Below are positions 7,755 to 17,493 of a stretch of 59,517 nucleotides of DNA, in pieces. The DNA is taken from assembly GCA_947258555.1 (NCBI GenBank), contig CAMYJF010000007.1:1-59517 (forward strand), written 5' to 3'. Below the pieces are notes generated by a model. The model saw only the letters and a program-made list of their open reading frames with translations, ran no database searches and was not told where the DNA came from. A program made the translations under genes and the position numbers. Each line of letters starts with the position of its first letter. The first letter of the stretch is position 1. Source of the DNA: an uncultured Eudoraea sp. Its GTDB lineage: Bacteria > Bacteroidota > Bacteroidia > Flavobacteriales > Flavobacteriaceae.

Positions 7755-10454
7755 ATGAAAAAGAAATGGTTAAAAATAGCGGGAGCCACCCTTGGATTCC
7801 TTATAGTGCTATTGCTACTAATTCCGATTTTATTCCAATCAAAATTGGAATCCCTTCTTGTCCGGAAAACAAATGAAGCCATTCACGGGACATTATCAAT
7901 TGAAAGTGCTCAGTTAAGCCTGTTTCGTAATTTCCCCAAAGCAACGGTAACTATCAATGACCTTTTACTTATTAATGCGGCTCCTTTTGAAGGGGATACA
8001 CTGGTTATGGCAAAGAAAATTTCCCTAACAATGCCTGTTACAGAATTATTTGGAGACGATGCCGTAACGATCCATTCTTTTGGCATTGAAGGAGCGAACT
8101 TACATTTAAAAGAGAACACTGAAGATCAAACGAATTACGACATCTCAAAGTCGGCAGAAGATACTGTTACATCAGATTCAAACGAAGCTGCTCAATTTGC
8201 GATAAGCAGCTATGAAATTTCGGATTCAAAATTGAACTATGAAGATCTGGACACAGGACTCAGTTTTTCGCTGAGTAATATTGAGCATGAGGGAGAAGGC
8301 ACTTTCTCTCTTGAAGAAGCCCTTTTAAATACACAAACGCAAACGAATATCAGCCTTCGAACCGAGGAGGTGACCTGGTTAGACGAGATCCCGGTTAATT
8401 TAAAGGCAATCATTGGAATTGATCTCGAAAGTAACACCTACACCTTCAAGGATAATTCCGGGTTTTTGAGAGACTTGCCAGTTGAACTCTCTGGCGCTGT
8501 TCAAATTTTGAAAGAGTCCCAGAAATGGGCAGTCAACCTTAAAACACTGAATTCAGATTTTGAAAATTTCTTGTCCCTGCTACCGGAGGCATATAAAGGT
8601 TATACGGATGGAATAACAAGCCGTGGAACTTTTGAACTGGAAGGTGTACTCGAGGGTAATTGGGATGATACACATATCCCCAGGCTGGATTTTCATATAG
8701 TAGCAAAAAATGGATACCTAAAATACCCTGACCTGGGCAAAGCCCTGGAGAATATTCAATTTGAAATTGGGGTAAAGAATACAACCGGACTCCCAAAAGA
8801 TACTTTTATAGCCATCAACAATGCCGTATTTTCCATAGGTTCCGATAAGGTTCATCTCAGTTCTGTACTCTCAGAATTAACTGGGAATATGCACGTTAAC
8901 GGTACTTTAAAAGCCAATGTGGACCTCAAGAATCTGAAAGAAGCCTATCCGCTGGAGAGTCTTAAAACAGTTGAAGGCAAACTACAGGCAGATGTGACTT
9001 CAAGTTTTTCAATGAGCGATATTGAAACGGGTTCTTATGAGAAAACCAGGTCCAGTGGTGATATTAAACTGGATGGAATTAGATATAGACAGGAAGATGC
9101 TCCGGACACCTTTATAGAAGATGCGGCATTTACGTTCACTCCTGAAGCTGTGATTGTAGAGCAAATGTCAGGGACTACAGGAAATACGGATTTTTCATTG
9201 AAAGGTAAAATAACCAATATGCTTGGCTATACCTTGCGGGATGAACCCTTGAAAGGGAATTTCATCCTTCGCTCCAGGCGACTGGATCTGAACGATTTTA
9301 TGGGCGATGATGTAGATTCACAGGATGAAAAAACTAAACCCGAGGTGGAGTATTGGCAGATTCCAGATTTCTTAGATGCAGAATTTGCTGCTGATATTTC
9401 TGAGGTGATCTACGATGATATCGTATTGAGTGATATTTCAGGGGCCTTGAGAATACAGGATGGTGGCGCCAATTTTTCAGATGTCTCCTCCAAATTTTTG
9501 GGAGGAAATCTTTTGGCCGATGGAAAACTTGTCGCCAACGGCAAGCCCACTTTTGACATTCAGCTTGCACTGCAAAACAACAGTATATCGGAGTTGTTAA
9601 ATGCGACAACTTTCTTCGAAAAACTAGCTCCTATTGCGAAAGGGCTTCAGGGCACAATGGATTCTAAGTTTAGAATGCAAGGGAGCTTTGCCAATGGGTT
9701 TGAGCTGGACTTTAATAGTCTTTCCGGCCAGGCACAAACAGAATTAAAAGCCCTGGACAAAGTTTTAGGCGAGCAATCCATCATTCGTGGACTAAGGCAA
9801 AAGCTCAATTTTTTAAATGGGGAATCCCTCGATTTAAAAGGCCTGAAAACGGTGCTGAAATTCCAGGATGGTAATATTACCGTAAGTCCGTTTACCTTCA
9901 ACTATGAGGATATCCAAATAGGGGTAAATGGCAGTCATACGTTCACCGGGGATATGAAATATGAGATGCAATTGGAGGTTCCAGCCTATTATCTGGGAAG
10001 TGAAGTAAATACACTGATAGATTCATTGGAGGATCCGGAATTAAAGGAGATACCTGTTCCTGTTAATGTATCGATCTCTGGCACCTATGCTTCGCCAACC
10101 ATTAGTACAGACCTTAAATCTAGCGTAAGTACATTGACAGGCAAACTTGTGGAGATACAAAAAGCCAGATTGAAAGAGAAGGGCACTGAAAAAGTTAAGG
10201 ATCTGCTCAGCGGTATTTTCTCTTCAGGGCAAAAAGATAGTACGAACAGGGATACGGTTTCAGAACCATCTGTGAAAGGCGTTTTGGGGGATATCCTGAG
10301 CAAAGGCTCAAAGCCGGCAGATTCGACAATAACAACTACGGATTCTTCCGCTCAGAAACCGCCTTCTATAGAAAAGACTGCCACGGATATCATAGGGGGA
10401 ATATTTAAGAAGAAAAAACAAGATACCACTCCAAAGGATTCGGTTAACCAATAG
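7755..10454 (+). CDS. AsmA-family protein (TamB/AsmA-like)
   Basis: An 899-residue protein with one N-terminal membrane anchor (about residues 5-25) and a long periplasmic beta-rich region, ending in a low-complexity Ser/Thr/Asp/Lys tail. The start of the mature part, with TNEAIHGTLSIESAQLSLFRNFP, is typical of AsmA-like proteins. Relatives in Gram-negative bacteria affect outer-membrane lipid transport and envelope integrity. The last 11 bases overlap the end of the convergent DUF2797 gene. The precise function is not known. Confidence 0.85.
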   Translation: MKKKWLKIAGATLGFLIVLLLLIPILFQSKLESLLVRKTNEAIHGTLSIESAQLSLFRNFPKATVTINDLLLINAAPFEGDTLVMAKKISLTMPVTELFGDDAVTIHSFGIEGANLHLKENTEDQTNYDISKSAEDTVTSDSNEAAQFAISSYEISDSKLNYEDLDTGLSFSLSNIEHEGEGTFSLEEALLNTQTQTNISLRTEEVTWLDEIPVNLKAIIGIDLESNTYTFKDNSGFLRDLPVELSGAVQILKESQKWAVNLKTLNSDFENFLSLLPEAYKGYTDGITSRGTFELEGVLEGNWDDTHIPRLDFHIVAKNGYLKYPDLGKALENIQFEIGVKNTTGLPKDTFIAINNAVFSIGSDKVHLSSVLSELTGNMHVNGTLKANVDLKNLKEAYPLESLKTVEGKLQADVTSSFSMSDIETGSYEKTRSSGDIKLDGIRYRQEDAPDTFIEDAAFTFTPEAVIVEQMSGTTGNTDFSLKGKITNMLGYTLRDEPLKGNFILRSRRLDLNDFMGDDVDSQDEKTKPEVEYWQIPDFLDAEFAADISEVIYDDIVLSDISGALRIQDGGANFSDVSSKFLGGNLLADGKLVANGKPTFDIQLALQNNSISELLNATTFFEKLAPIAKGLQGTMDSKFRMQGSFANGFELDFNSLSGQAQTELKALDKVLGEQSIIRGLRQKLNFLNGESLDLKGLKTVLKFQDGNITVSPFTFNYEDIQIGVNGSHTFTGDMKYEMQLEVPAYYLGSEVNTLIDSLEDPELKEIPVPVNVSISGTYASPTISTDLKSSVSTLTGKLVEIQKARLKEKGTEKVKDLLSGIFSSGQKDSTNRDTVSEPSVKGVLGDILSKGSKPADSTITTTDSSAQKPPSIEKTATDIIGGIFKKKKQDTTPKDSVNQ

Positions 10455-11238
10455 TTAGCTCAACTACAGTACCTTCATTTCCGCGAATATTGAAGACTGT
10501 ACTATCTTCAAATATGAAATACTGGCCTTTTATTCCTTTAAGGATGCCTTTATACGAAGGTGTCTTACTCAGGTTTAAACTTTTTACTTTCTCGGGGTAT
10601 TGCAAGACCGGAAAATCCATATGGAATTCATCACTATCAGCTACGTAATATGATATAGCTTCTTCAGGAATGTTACTTCTTAGTTTTTTACGCCATTCTT
10701 TCAGATCTTCATCCTTGACCTGATTAGTCAGCATTTTCCGCCAATTGGTTTTATCGCTAAGATGGTCTTTTAAGGCTACCTCCGTGATCCCTGCTAAATA
10801 TCTATTGGGAGTTTCAACGATAGTGATCGCCTCATGGGCGCCCTGGTCTATCCATCTTGTGGGCACTTGTGTTTTGCGAGTGACGCCTACTTTGATGTTG
10901 CTGGAATTGGCCAGATATACGATATGAGGCTGAAGTTGCACTTTCTTTTCATAAGCGAGGTCACGATCCTCCTGATCCAAATGCGCTTTACTTAATTCCG
11001 GACGCATGATCCAATCTCCTGCTGCTGGAATGTCAAAAAAGCACTGACGGCAAAAACCTTGTCTGTAAATAGGCCTCTCTTCTCCACAATTCAAGCACTG
11101 ATACGATAAGAACTTTATCGCCAGTGGCTTGTCCAGTATTTGATTGACATTGAGAAAATCGGCTTCAAATACCAGGTAATACTGTATGGGAGATCCATGT
11201 TCTGTAGACATTTTGCGGAGTACACCTCGAAAATTCAT
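10444..11238 (-). CDS. DUF2797 family protein with zinc-ribbon-like cysteines
   Basis: A 264-residue cytoplasmic protein of the DUF2797 family. It carries a four-cysteine site, CLNCGEE then FCRQC (about residues 49-69), likely to bind zinc. A central part, IVYLANSSNIKVGVT followed by RWIDQGA, resembles the GIY-YIG-type core of nucleases, with YLA in place of GIY and KVGVT in place of YIG; that similarity is my inference. It is divergent from the GH3-type gene. Function is not established. Confidence 0.8.
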   Translation of the reverse strand: MNFRGVLRKMSTEHGSPIQYYLVFEADFLNVNQILDKPLAIKFLSYQCLNCGEERPIYRQGFCRQCFFDIPAAGDWIMRPELSKAHLDQEDRDLAYEKKVQLQPHIVYLANSSNIKVGVTRKTQVPTRWIDQGAHEAITIVETPNRYLAGITEVALKDHLSDKTNWRKMLTNQVKDEDLKEWRKKLRSNIPEEAISYYVADSDEFHMDFPVLQYPEKVKSLNLSKTPSYKGILKGIKGQYFIFEDSTVFNIRGNEGTVVELTIG

Positions 11239-11262
11239 GCCGTGTATTTCATCGTTATTTGT

Positions 11263-11292
11263 TTGTAAATACCCTGTTTAAAGTTAAATTTA
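11263..11292 (+). promoter_or_regulatory. Promoter of the GH3-family gene
   Basis: TTG at 11263-11265, a spacer of 19 bases, and TAAATTTA at 11285-11292, which differs from TAnnTTTG in the last base. A transcript would start near 11299 and thus after the TTG codon at 11259, supporting the ATG at 11316 as the true start. Confidence 0.5.
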
Positions 11293-11315
11293 GAGTCGCT
11301 ATAAAGATATCCAAA

Positions 11316-12830
11316 ATGCCAATACCATTATTTAATTCTATTGCATCCTGGCTTTTAAAGAAGCGATTTCACCAGATAGAGCTTTTTCTAAAATATCCCG
11401 GTGAAGTGCAACAGGAGGTATTGCAGCAATTATTAGAATTAGCAGGTGATACAGAAATTGGCAAGCAGTATGAATTTGACAGCCTTAATTCATATAACGC
11501 ATTTGCAGAACGCATACCCATTGTATCCTATGAAGAGTTCGAACCCATGATAGAACGAACACGCAGGGGTGAACAAAATATATTTTGGCCCACAGCGATA
11601 AAGTGGTTTGCTAAAAGTAGCGGTACGACTAATTCGAAGAGTAAATTTATACCGGTTAGCACGGAGGCGCTGGAAGATTGCCATTATAAATCCGGCAAGG
11701 ATATGCTGTGTTTATATCTGAATAATAATGAGAATTCCCAACTATTCACAGGTAAAGGTCTTCGACTGGGAGGCAGTAAAGAATTATACGAGGATAATGG
11801 CTCCTTTTTTGGCGACCTGTCTGCGATCTTGATAGACAATATGCCTTTTTGGGCCGAAATGAGCAGTACACCAAGCAATAAGGTCTCATTGATGGGTGAG
11901 TGGGAAACTAAGTTATCTGCGATCATAAATGAAAGCATTCAGCAAAATGTTACCAGTTTAGTTGGTGTACCCAGCTGGATGTTGGTGTTGCTGCACAAGG
12001 CACTTGAAGATACGGGCAAAAATCACCTCTTTGAGATTTGGAATAATTTAGAAGTCTATTTTCACGGTGGGGTAAGTTTTAATCCTTACAGGGATCAGTT
12101 TCAGGCAATCTTACCCCGGAAAAATTTCAACTATTACGAGATCTATAATGCATCAGAAGGCTTCTTTGCCATACAGGATAGGAATCATGCGGATGATTTG
12201 CTCTTGATGCTTGATTACGGGATCTTTTATGAATTCATCCCTATGGATGCTTATGGCACTGAGAGTCCTAAAGCCATTCCCTTATGGGAAGTTGAAACAG
12301 GTGTGAACTATGCGTTGGTTATTACGACGAACGCTGGATTATGGCGTTATAAAATAGGTGACACTTTACGATTTACTTCAACAGATCCTTATCGGATTAA
12401 GATCACGGGCAGGACCAAACACCATATTAATGTTTTTGGGGAAGAATTGATCATAGAGAACGCAGAACGCGCAATCGAAAAATCTTGTCAACTTACAGGG
12501 GCAGCCGTAAAGGATTTTACAGTTGCACCCGTTTACATGTCAGGCAAGGAAAAAGGCGCACATGAATGGGTGATCGAATTCAAGAAGGCACCCAATAGAT
12601 TAGACGATTTTACCCAATTGCTGGATACTAATTTAAAATCCCTGAATTCTGACTACGAGGCCAAGCGATATAAGAACATGACATTGAATATCCCCATTGT
12701 CCATGTCGCTCAGGAGAATTTATTCTACAACTGGTTAAAATCCAAAAACAAGCTGGGAGGCCAGCATAAGATCCCCAGATTGTCCAATACAAGGGATTAT
12801 ATTGACGAACTTCTTCAAATGAATAAATAA
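11316..12830 (+). CDS. GH3-family acyl-adenylating enzyme
   Basis: A 504-residue member of the GH3 auxin-responsive-promoter family, which belongs to the acyl-adenylate/firefly luciferase superfamily and joins carboxylic acids to amino acids in plants. Visible motifs are the ATP-phosphate loop AKSSGTTNSKSKFIPVS (about residues 93-109), the motif GVSFNPYRDQF, YYEIYNASEGFFA, and the hinge region ITGRTKHHINVFGEELI. Bacterial members are frequent in Bacteroidetes but their substrates are unknown. The start is set at the ATG at 11316 because a promoter-like sequence lies inside the longer open frame. Confidence 0.88.
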   Translation: MPIPLFNSIASWLLKKRFHQIELFLKYPGEVQQEVLQQLLELAGDTEIGKQYEFDSLNSYNAFAERIPIVSYEEFEPMIERTRRGEQNIFWPTAIKWFAKSSGTTNSKSKFIPVSTEALEDCHYKSGKDMLCLYLNNNENSQLFTGKGLRLGGSKELYEDNGSFFGDLSAILIDNMPFWAEMSSTPSNKVSLMGEWETKLSAIINESIQQNVTSLVGVPSWMLVLLHKALEDTGKNHLFEIWNNLEVYFHGGVSFNPYRDQFQAILPRKNFNYYEIYNASEGFFAIQDRNHADDLLLMLDYGIFYEFIPMDAYGTESPKAIPLWEVETGVNYALVITTNAGLWRYKIGDTLRFTSTDPYRIKITGRTKHHINVFGEELIIENAERAIEKSCQLTGAAVKDFTVAPVYMSGKEKGAHEWVIEFKKAPNRLDDFTQLLDTNLKSLNSDYEAKRYKNMTLNIPIVHVAQENLFYNWLKSKNKLGGQHKIPRLSNTRDYIDELLQMNK

Positions 12831-13087
12831 GGAGAATACCTGTCCATTCCTCTATTCACACAGTTTTCTTGCCCATAAGTACATTGATTTACTTGATTCA
12901 GGCTATTCTTTTTGATCTTGTCAGAGGTTTGAATAGTATCGCTTTCTGAGACAAGTAGAATGGAATAACCGAAGTTTGAAATATCTGATATCATCGAGTA
13001 TATAGCCCAAATCAACCAAAAAATAAGGTTTTGCCTCACTAATTGCTCATATTAGAGCTTTATACGCACCAATCTTAAAATTTACCT

Positions 13088-13633
13088 ATGGCTGAACGAC
13101 TAGTAATCTTATCTGATATGTGGGGGGCTAAAAAAGGCCTTTGGATAATGTCTTACCTGGCATATCTGCAACCTTATTTTGATATTGAATTCCATGATTG
13201 CCGACAATTGGCAAATATTGATGTACCTGTAAACACCCAGGAAAACGTTTACAAGGCATTTAAAAATGGAGGTATGGACCTTGCTGTACGCCATTTGCTA
13301 ATAAAAGAAAAATCACCAGCCCATTTCCTCACCTTTTGTGCTGGGGGTACAATTGCCTGGGAGGCTGGTCTTAAGGGAATGCCCATGAAATCTTTGTATG
13401 CGGTTTCCCCAATTGATCTGATGGATTATTCCGAGAAACCAGATTGCCCGGTAACGCTAATTTTCGGGAAAGATGATGAAGATGTTCCCGATTTCCTATG
13501 GGCAGATAAATTGGGATTGAAAATGGAGCATATTTCCAGGTATGGGCACGAGCTTTACTCCGATGAAAAGATCATCAGTAAGATATGTCAGGATATTCTG
13601 GAAAATTTCCTAAAAGAGCTACACCAGGCTTAG
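13088..13633 (+). CDS. Small alpha/beta hydrolase with a cysteine nucleophile
   Basis: A 181-residue cytoplasmic protein with an apparent alpha/beta-hydrolase core. The nucleophile elbow reads TFCAGGT, so C84 takes the place of the usual serine, as in dienelactone hydrolases (GFCMGG). D129 or D130 in [10 protein letters not shown] and H154 in RYGHELYS complete a plausible triad. The cap is absent and the protein is shorter than most dienelactone hydrolases (about 230-250). It meets clpX convergently with a 4-base overlap. The substrate is unknown. Confidence 0.75.
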   Translation: MAERLVILSDMWGAKKGLWIMSYLAYLQPYFDIEFHDCRQLANIDVPVNTQENVYKAFKNGGMDLAVRHLLIKEKSPAHFLTFCAGGTIAWEAGLKGMPMKSLYAVSPIDLMDYSEKPDCPVTLIFGKDDEDVPDFLWADKLGLKMEHISRYGHELYSDEKIISKICQDILENFLKELHQA

Positions 13634-14865
13634 GATACTGCCTTCAACTTTTTAACTGTCTCGTAGGATAGTTTAGCTTCGGCATAAGGTTTTGTTACCT
13701 TAAAATCCTTTTCTCCTGTGGAAGGCATTTCAAACATGGCATCTGTAAAGACAGCTTCACAGAGGGATCTCAAACCCCTGGCACCTAATTTATACTCAAT
13801 TGCCTGTTCAACGATGTAATCAAGAGCCTGTTCAGTAATCTTAAATTGAATACCGTCCATAGCAAAAAGTTTTTCATACTGCTTGATTATGGCATTCTTA
13901 GGTTCGGTCAAAATGGCTCTCAGCGTTTTCTTGTCCAAAGGATTCATATGGGTTAATACAGGTAAACGCCCTATGATCTCAGGTATAAGTCCGAAATCTT
14001 TTAGATCTTTTGGAATAATGTATTGCAGCACGTTAGCTTCACTGATACTTTCTTCCTTCTTAGACGCACTGTATCCAATGGCCTGCATATTCAGGCGTTT
14101 GGAAATGATCCGTTCTATACCGTCAAAAGCACCTCCTGCAATGAAGAGGATATTTTCAGTATTAACTTCTATGAATTTTTGATCCGGGTGCTTGCGACCT
14201 CCTTTAGGGGGTACATTTACAACCGTTCCCTCGAGTAATTTTAATAATCCCTGTTGTACACCTTCACCAGATACATCACGGGTAATGGAAGGATTATCAC
14301 TTTTACGTGCAATTTTGTCTATTTCATCTATAAAAACAATTCCCCGCTCTGCTTTTTCCAGGTTGTAATCGGCAGCTTGCAACAAGCGAGTGAGGATACT
14401 TTCAACATCTTCTCCGACATAACCGGCTTCTGTAAGGACAGTTGCATCTACAATGGCTAAAGGCACGTTTAACATTCGTGCAATAGTCTTAGCCATAAGT
14501 GTTTTCCCTGTACCGGTTTGCCCTACCATGACTATGTTGCTCTTTTGGATCTCAACATCGTCTTCCTTGGAAGTGGGCTGCAACAGCCTTTTATAGTGAT
14601 TATATACAGCAACGGACATTACTTTCTTTGTCCGTTCCTGGCCAATAACGAAGGTATCAAGGAAATCTTTGATCTCTACGGGCTTTTTAAGTACAAGCTC
14701 AGAGGCGAGGTCATTGGTTTTGGACTGCTTGGATTCTTCTGCAACAATACCGTAGGCCTGATCAATACAACGATCACATATATGGGCATCCAGCCCTGCG
14801 ATGAGCAGATTGGTTTCAGGCTTTTTCCGGCCGCAAAATGAACATTCAAGATTTTCCTTCGCCAT
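13630..14865 (-). CDS. clpX: ATP-dependent Clp protease ATP-binding subunit ClpX
   Basis: AAA+ unfoldase that feeds substrates to ClpP. The N-terminal zinc-binding domain has C8, C11, C30 and C33. Walker A is GQTGTGKT (115-122) and Walker B is IVFIDEID (about 176-183); the pore loop GYVGED is present at about 148-153, and the C-terminal sensor-2 GARGLRS follows later. The length of 411 residues is normal. It lies 83 bases after clpP on the same strand and is probably co-transcribed with it. Confidence 0.98.
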   Translation of the reverse strand: MAKENLECSFCGRKKPETNLLIAGLDAHICDRCIDQAYGIVAEESKQSKTNDLASELVLKKPVEIKDFLDTFVIGQERTKKVMSVAVYNHYKRLLQPTSKEDDVEIQKSNIVMVGQTGTGKTLMAKTIARMLNVPLAIVDATVLTEAGYVGEDVESILTRLLQAADYNLEKAERGIVFIDEIDKIARKSDNPSITRDVSGEGVQQGLLKLLEGTVVNVPPKGGRKHPDQKFIEVNTENILFIAGGAFDGIERIISKRLNMQAIGYSASKKEESISEANVLQYIIPKDLKDFGLIPEIIGRLPVLTHMNPLDKKTLRAILTEPKNAIIKQYEKLFAMDGIQFKITEQALDYIVEQAIEYKLGARGLRSLCEAVFTDAMFEMPSTGEKDFKVTKPYAEAKLSYETVKKLKAVS

Positions 14866-14948
14866 GACTAAAGTTCCTTACTTATTGTATAACGACCAAT
14901 TCTGGGTTTTGGTTTACCATTTCGATAAACGGATCATACCGGTCGATC

Positions 14949-15629
14949 TTAATCCTTGTCTCTTTCAAGTATTTCATCAATCATGCCATATTCCATGGCT
15001 TCTTCGGCTTTCATCCAGTAGTCGCGATCACTATCTTCAAAGACCTTGTCGAATTTCTGACCTGAATGATTCGAAATAATATGGTAGAGTTCGTCTTTTA
15101 TCTTCAATATTTCCTTGGCCGCTATCTCTATATCACTGGCCTGACCTTGTGTCCCCGACATAGGCTGGTGGATCATAACCCGTGAATGTTTTAAGCCACT
15201 TCTCTTTCCTTTTTCTCCGGCGCATAATAGAACGGCAGCCATAGAGGCAGCCATGCCCGTACAAATTGTGGCTACATCGGGTTTTATGAATTGCATTGTA
15301 TCATAAATACCCAGACCAGCATAAACGCTGCCACCTGGAGAATTAATATAGATCTGTATGTCTTTTGAAGAATCTGCGCTTGCCAGGAATAATAACTGCG
15401 CTTGTATAATGTTCGCAACCTGGTCATTTATGCCCGTACCCATGAAAATGATCCGATCCATCATCAAACGCGAGAAGACATCCATAGCGATGGCATTCAG
15501 TTGTCTTTCCTCAATAATATTAGGAGTCATCCCTACCGGGTACATACTGTGAAGGATCTTATCGTAATAAAGGCTGTTAATACCCTGATCCTTTATGGCA
15601 AAATCTTTAAACTCTTTAGTATAGTCCAT
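14949..15629 (-). CDS. clpP: ATP-dependent Clp protease proteolytic subunit ClpP
   Basis: Serine protease subunit forming the tetradecameric chamber that works with ClpX. The nucleophile is S129 in TGMAASMAA and the histidine is H154 in VMIHQPMSGTQGQA. INSPGGSVYAGLGIYD marks the ClpP fold. The family length is about 195-225, so 226 residues with an N-terminal extension is acceptable for Bacteroidetes. It is separated from upstream tig by a strong terminator, so it probably has its own promoter in the short gap before 15629. Confidence 0.97.
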   Translation of the reverse strand: MDYTKEFKDFAIKDQGINSLYYDKILHSMYPVGMTPNIIEERQLNAIAMDVFSRLMMDRIIFMGTGINDQVANIIQAQLLFLASADSSKDIQIYINSPGGSVYAGLGIYDTMQFIKPDVATICTGMAASMAAVLLCAGEKGKRSGLKHSRVMIHQPMSGTQGQASDIEIAAKEILKIKDELYHIISNHSGQKFDKVFEDSDRDYWMKAEEAMEYGMIDEILERDKD

Positions 15630-15651
15630 GCATTTCGGAACGTATGTTCAA

Positions 15652-15687
15652 CAAAAAAAAGGTGCCGAAAGCAAGAATTCCGGCACC
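15652..15687 (-). terminator. Rho-independent terminator of tig
   Basis: On the minus strand GGTGCCGG and a paired CGGCACC enclose the loop and are followed by eight T. The stem (15661-15687) lies 29 bases after the tig stop codon and ahead of clpP, so tig and clpP are probably separate transcripts. Confidence 0.85.
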
Positions 15688-15715
15688 GTAAATATACATA
15701 TTATATTGTCAAAAC

Positions 15716-17038
15716 TTAGCTGTAAACCTCTTTCACAAAATTTTCATAGCTAACCTCTTTTACTTTGAGATTAACCTTCTCTTTGTACAGGTTTAATAAC
15801 TTCTGACTCATCAATTGCTCGGAAAGCCGCTTTACTTCATCCTGATTACTCAAGACCCGACCTGCTATATTTTCCAGGTCTTCTTCCTTGGGATCAAGTT
15901 GGCCATATTGGGCCATTTGGGATTTAATAAAACCTTTGGCAAATTCCTTTAATTCATCGTATTGAAGTTCAATACCGTGATCTTTTATGAGTTTGCCTTC
16001 TATAAGTTGATATCGTAGTCCTTTTTCAGTGCGTTCAAATTCTTCCTGTGCCTCTGCATCGCTCAATGGTTTTTCCCCGGTGGTTTTGATCCATTTGGTC
16101 AAAAACTCTTTTGGGAGTTCAAAGGAGACGTTTTCTATCAAGCGTTCTGTGACATCATTCAATAGCTTTTGATCTGACTGCTGAACGAATTGCTCTTCCC
16201 CTTCGGCTTTAATGCGATCTCTTAATTCTTTTTTTGAGGTCACCCCGTCTTTGCCGTAAAGCTTGTCAAATAGCTCCTGGTTTAACTCAGCGGGCTGGCG
16301 CTCATTTATTTCTTCGATCGTAAAGCTTACATCGATATTCAGTCCTTCTGCCTTTTCCTTGTTTATGCCTAGAGAGCCGGCTAAAATATATTCTTCTTTA
16401 AAAAGGCCTTTTGTTTTTAAGGTTACTACATCATTCACAGATTTTCCGAGAAGAAGCCCAAGCATTTTTTTGCTTTTGACCTTATCCATCTCTACAATGG
16501 CCTTATTATCGATCTCTTCTTCTTCATTGCTGAACGTACCGCTCACTTCACTGCTCTTTTCCACTTTGGACTGAGAGATCAGCTTGCCATATTGCTTCTG
16601 GATCCGATCTATCTGCTCATCCAACATCTTTTTATCTGCAGTGATCTTATAATGTGTAATCGTCTTTTTTAATTTGAGAGGGACCTCAAACGAAGGTGCT
16701 AAACCCAGATCGAATTCAAAGGCGAAATCATCGTCATCCCAATTGAAGTTATCTTGTTGCCTGGGTAACGGATTGCCCAGGACATCGAGTTTCTCCTCGT
16801 TGAGGTATTTGCCCAGGTTATCTTGAATAAGTTTGTTGACTTCATCGACCAATACGGCTTTCCCGTATTGCTTCTCGATCAGGCCCATTGGGACCTGACC
16901 TTTACGAAAGCCAGGGATATTTGCCTGTCTTCTGTAATCTTTTAGGATCTTTTCTACTTGGTCCTTGTAATCGTCTTTTGAAATTGCCACCGTAATAACG
17001 GCATTCAGTTCATCGATTTGTTCTTTGGTGATGTTCAT
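15716..17038 (-). CDS. tig: Trigger factor
   Basis: Ribosome-bound chaperone that meets nascent chains at the exit tunnel. The N-terminal ribosome-binding domain has the signature GFRKGQVPMGLI (about 43-54). The middle region (about 155-250), where the FKBP-type prolyl isomerase sits in E. coli, is recognisable by VSGTFSNE and MLGLLLGKSVNDVVTLK but has lost most active-site residues. The C-terminal helical chaperone domain follows. The 440-residue length is normal. It precedes clpP and clpX in the widely conserved order. Confidence 0.93.
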   Translation of the reverse strand: MNITKEQIDELNAVITVAISKDDYKDQVEKILKDYRRQANIPGFRKGQVPMGLIEKQYGKAVLVDEVNKLIQDNLGKYLNEEKLDVLGNPLPRQQDNFNWDDDDFAFEFDLGLAPSFEVPLKLKKTITHYKITADKKMLDEQIDRIQKQYGKLISQSKVEKSSEVSGTFSNEEEEIDNKAIVEMDKVKSKKMLGLLLGKSVNDVVTLKTKGLFKEEYILAGSLGINKEKAEGLNIDVSFTIEEINERQPAELNQELFDKLYGKDGVTSKKELRDRIKAEGEEQFVQQSDQKLLNDVTERLIENVSFELPKEFLTKWIKTTGEKPLSDAEAQEEFERTEKGLRYQLIEGKLIKDHGIELQYDELKEFAKGFIKSQMAQYGQLDPKEEDLENIAGRVLSNQDEVKRLSEQLMSQKLLNLYKEKVNLKVKEVSYENFVKEVYS

Positions 17039-17073
17039 TATTTCACAACATTAAGGGGACTAAAAATGGGTAG

Positions 17074-17104
17074 CAAAAGTAGTGGATTTTGCCTGTTCAT
17101 CCAA
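17074..17104 (-). promoter_or_regulatory. Consensus Bacteroidetes promoter of tig
   Basis: On the minus strand TTG (17102-17104) is followed after exactly 20 bases by TACTTTTG (17074-17081), a perfect TAnnTTTG. The element ends 36 bases before the tig ATG. Confidence 0.7.
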
Positions 17105-17120
17105 GTTTATTCGACTATAG

Positions 17121-17483
17121 TTATGCAGTCTTCTTTTTCTTGCGATCTTCTTTTAAAATTGAATAGAAAATGGATTGAAGAAGGGAAAGAAGTAAGCTAA
17201 AAAGAAGGGCCCACCAGAAATTGCTGACATCGAAGCCGCCGATCAAGGAATCTGCTAATAAAATGATAAGGGCATTTATGACCAGTAAGAAGAGTCCGAA
17301 TGTGATCAGTGTCACAGGAAGAGTAAGCAAGATTAGGACCGGTTTCACCAGCAGATTTAAAATACTTAAAACCACGGCAACGATCAGGGCTGTAACATAG
17401 TTATCTACCGAGACCCCTGGTAATACTTTAGCAAGTATGACAACGGCCAAAGCACTTAATAACATTCGAAAGATCATTTTCAT
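17121..17483 (-). CDS. Four-helix membrane protein, phage-holin superfamily IV type
   Basis: A 120-residue protein with four hydrophobic segments and a lysine-rich C-terminus (EDRKKKKTA). It matches the pattern of the family labelled mycobacterial 4-TMS phage holin: PGVSVDNYVTALIVAV, then NLLVKPVLILLTLP, then ITFGLFLLVINA. Despite the name, members are ordinary chromosomal genes across bacteria and there is no prophage here. Function unknown. It stands alone between tig and the SGNH gene. Confidence 0.8.
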   Translation of the reverse strand: MKMIFRMLLSALAVVILAKVLPGVSVDNYVTALIVAVVLSILNLLVKPVLILLTLPVTLITFGLFLLVINALIILLADSLIGGFDVSNFWWALLFSLLLSLLQSIFYSILKEDRKKKKTA

Positions 17484-17493
17484 AGTGGTGGGA

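Noticed and set aside
12831-13087. Possible 74-codon gene on the minus strand between the GH3 gene and the small hydrolase
   Set aside because: It starts inside a non-coding gap, ends inside the end of the GH3 gene, has no recognisable domain and no start signal; more likely chance.
17121-17483. Prophage, suggested by the phage-holin superfamily name
   Set aside because: There are no other phage genes; this family is widespread in ordinary chromosomes.
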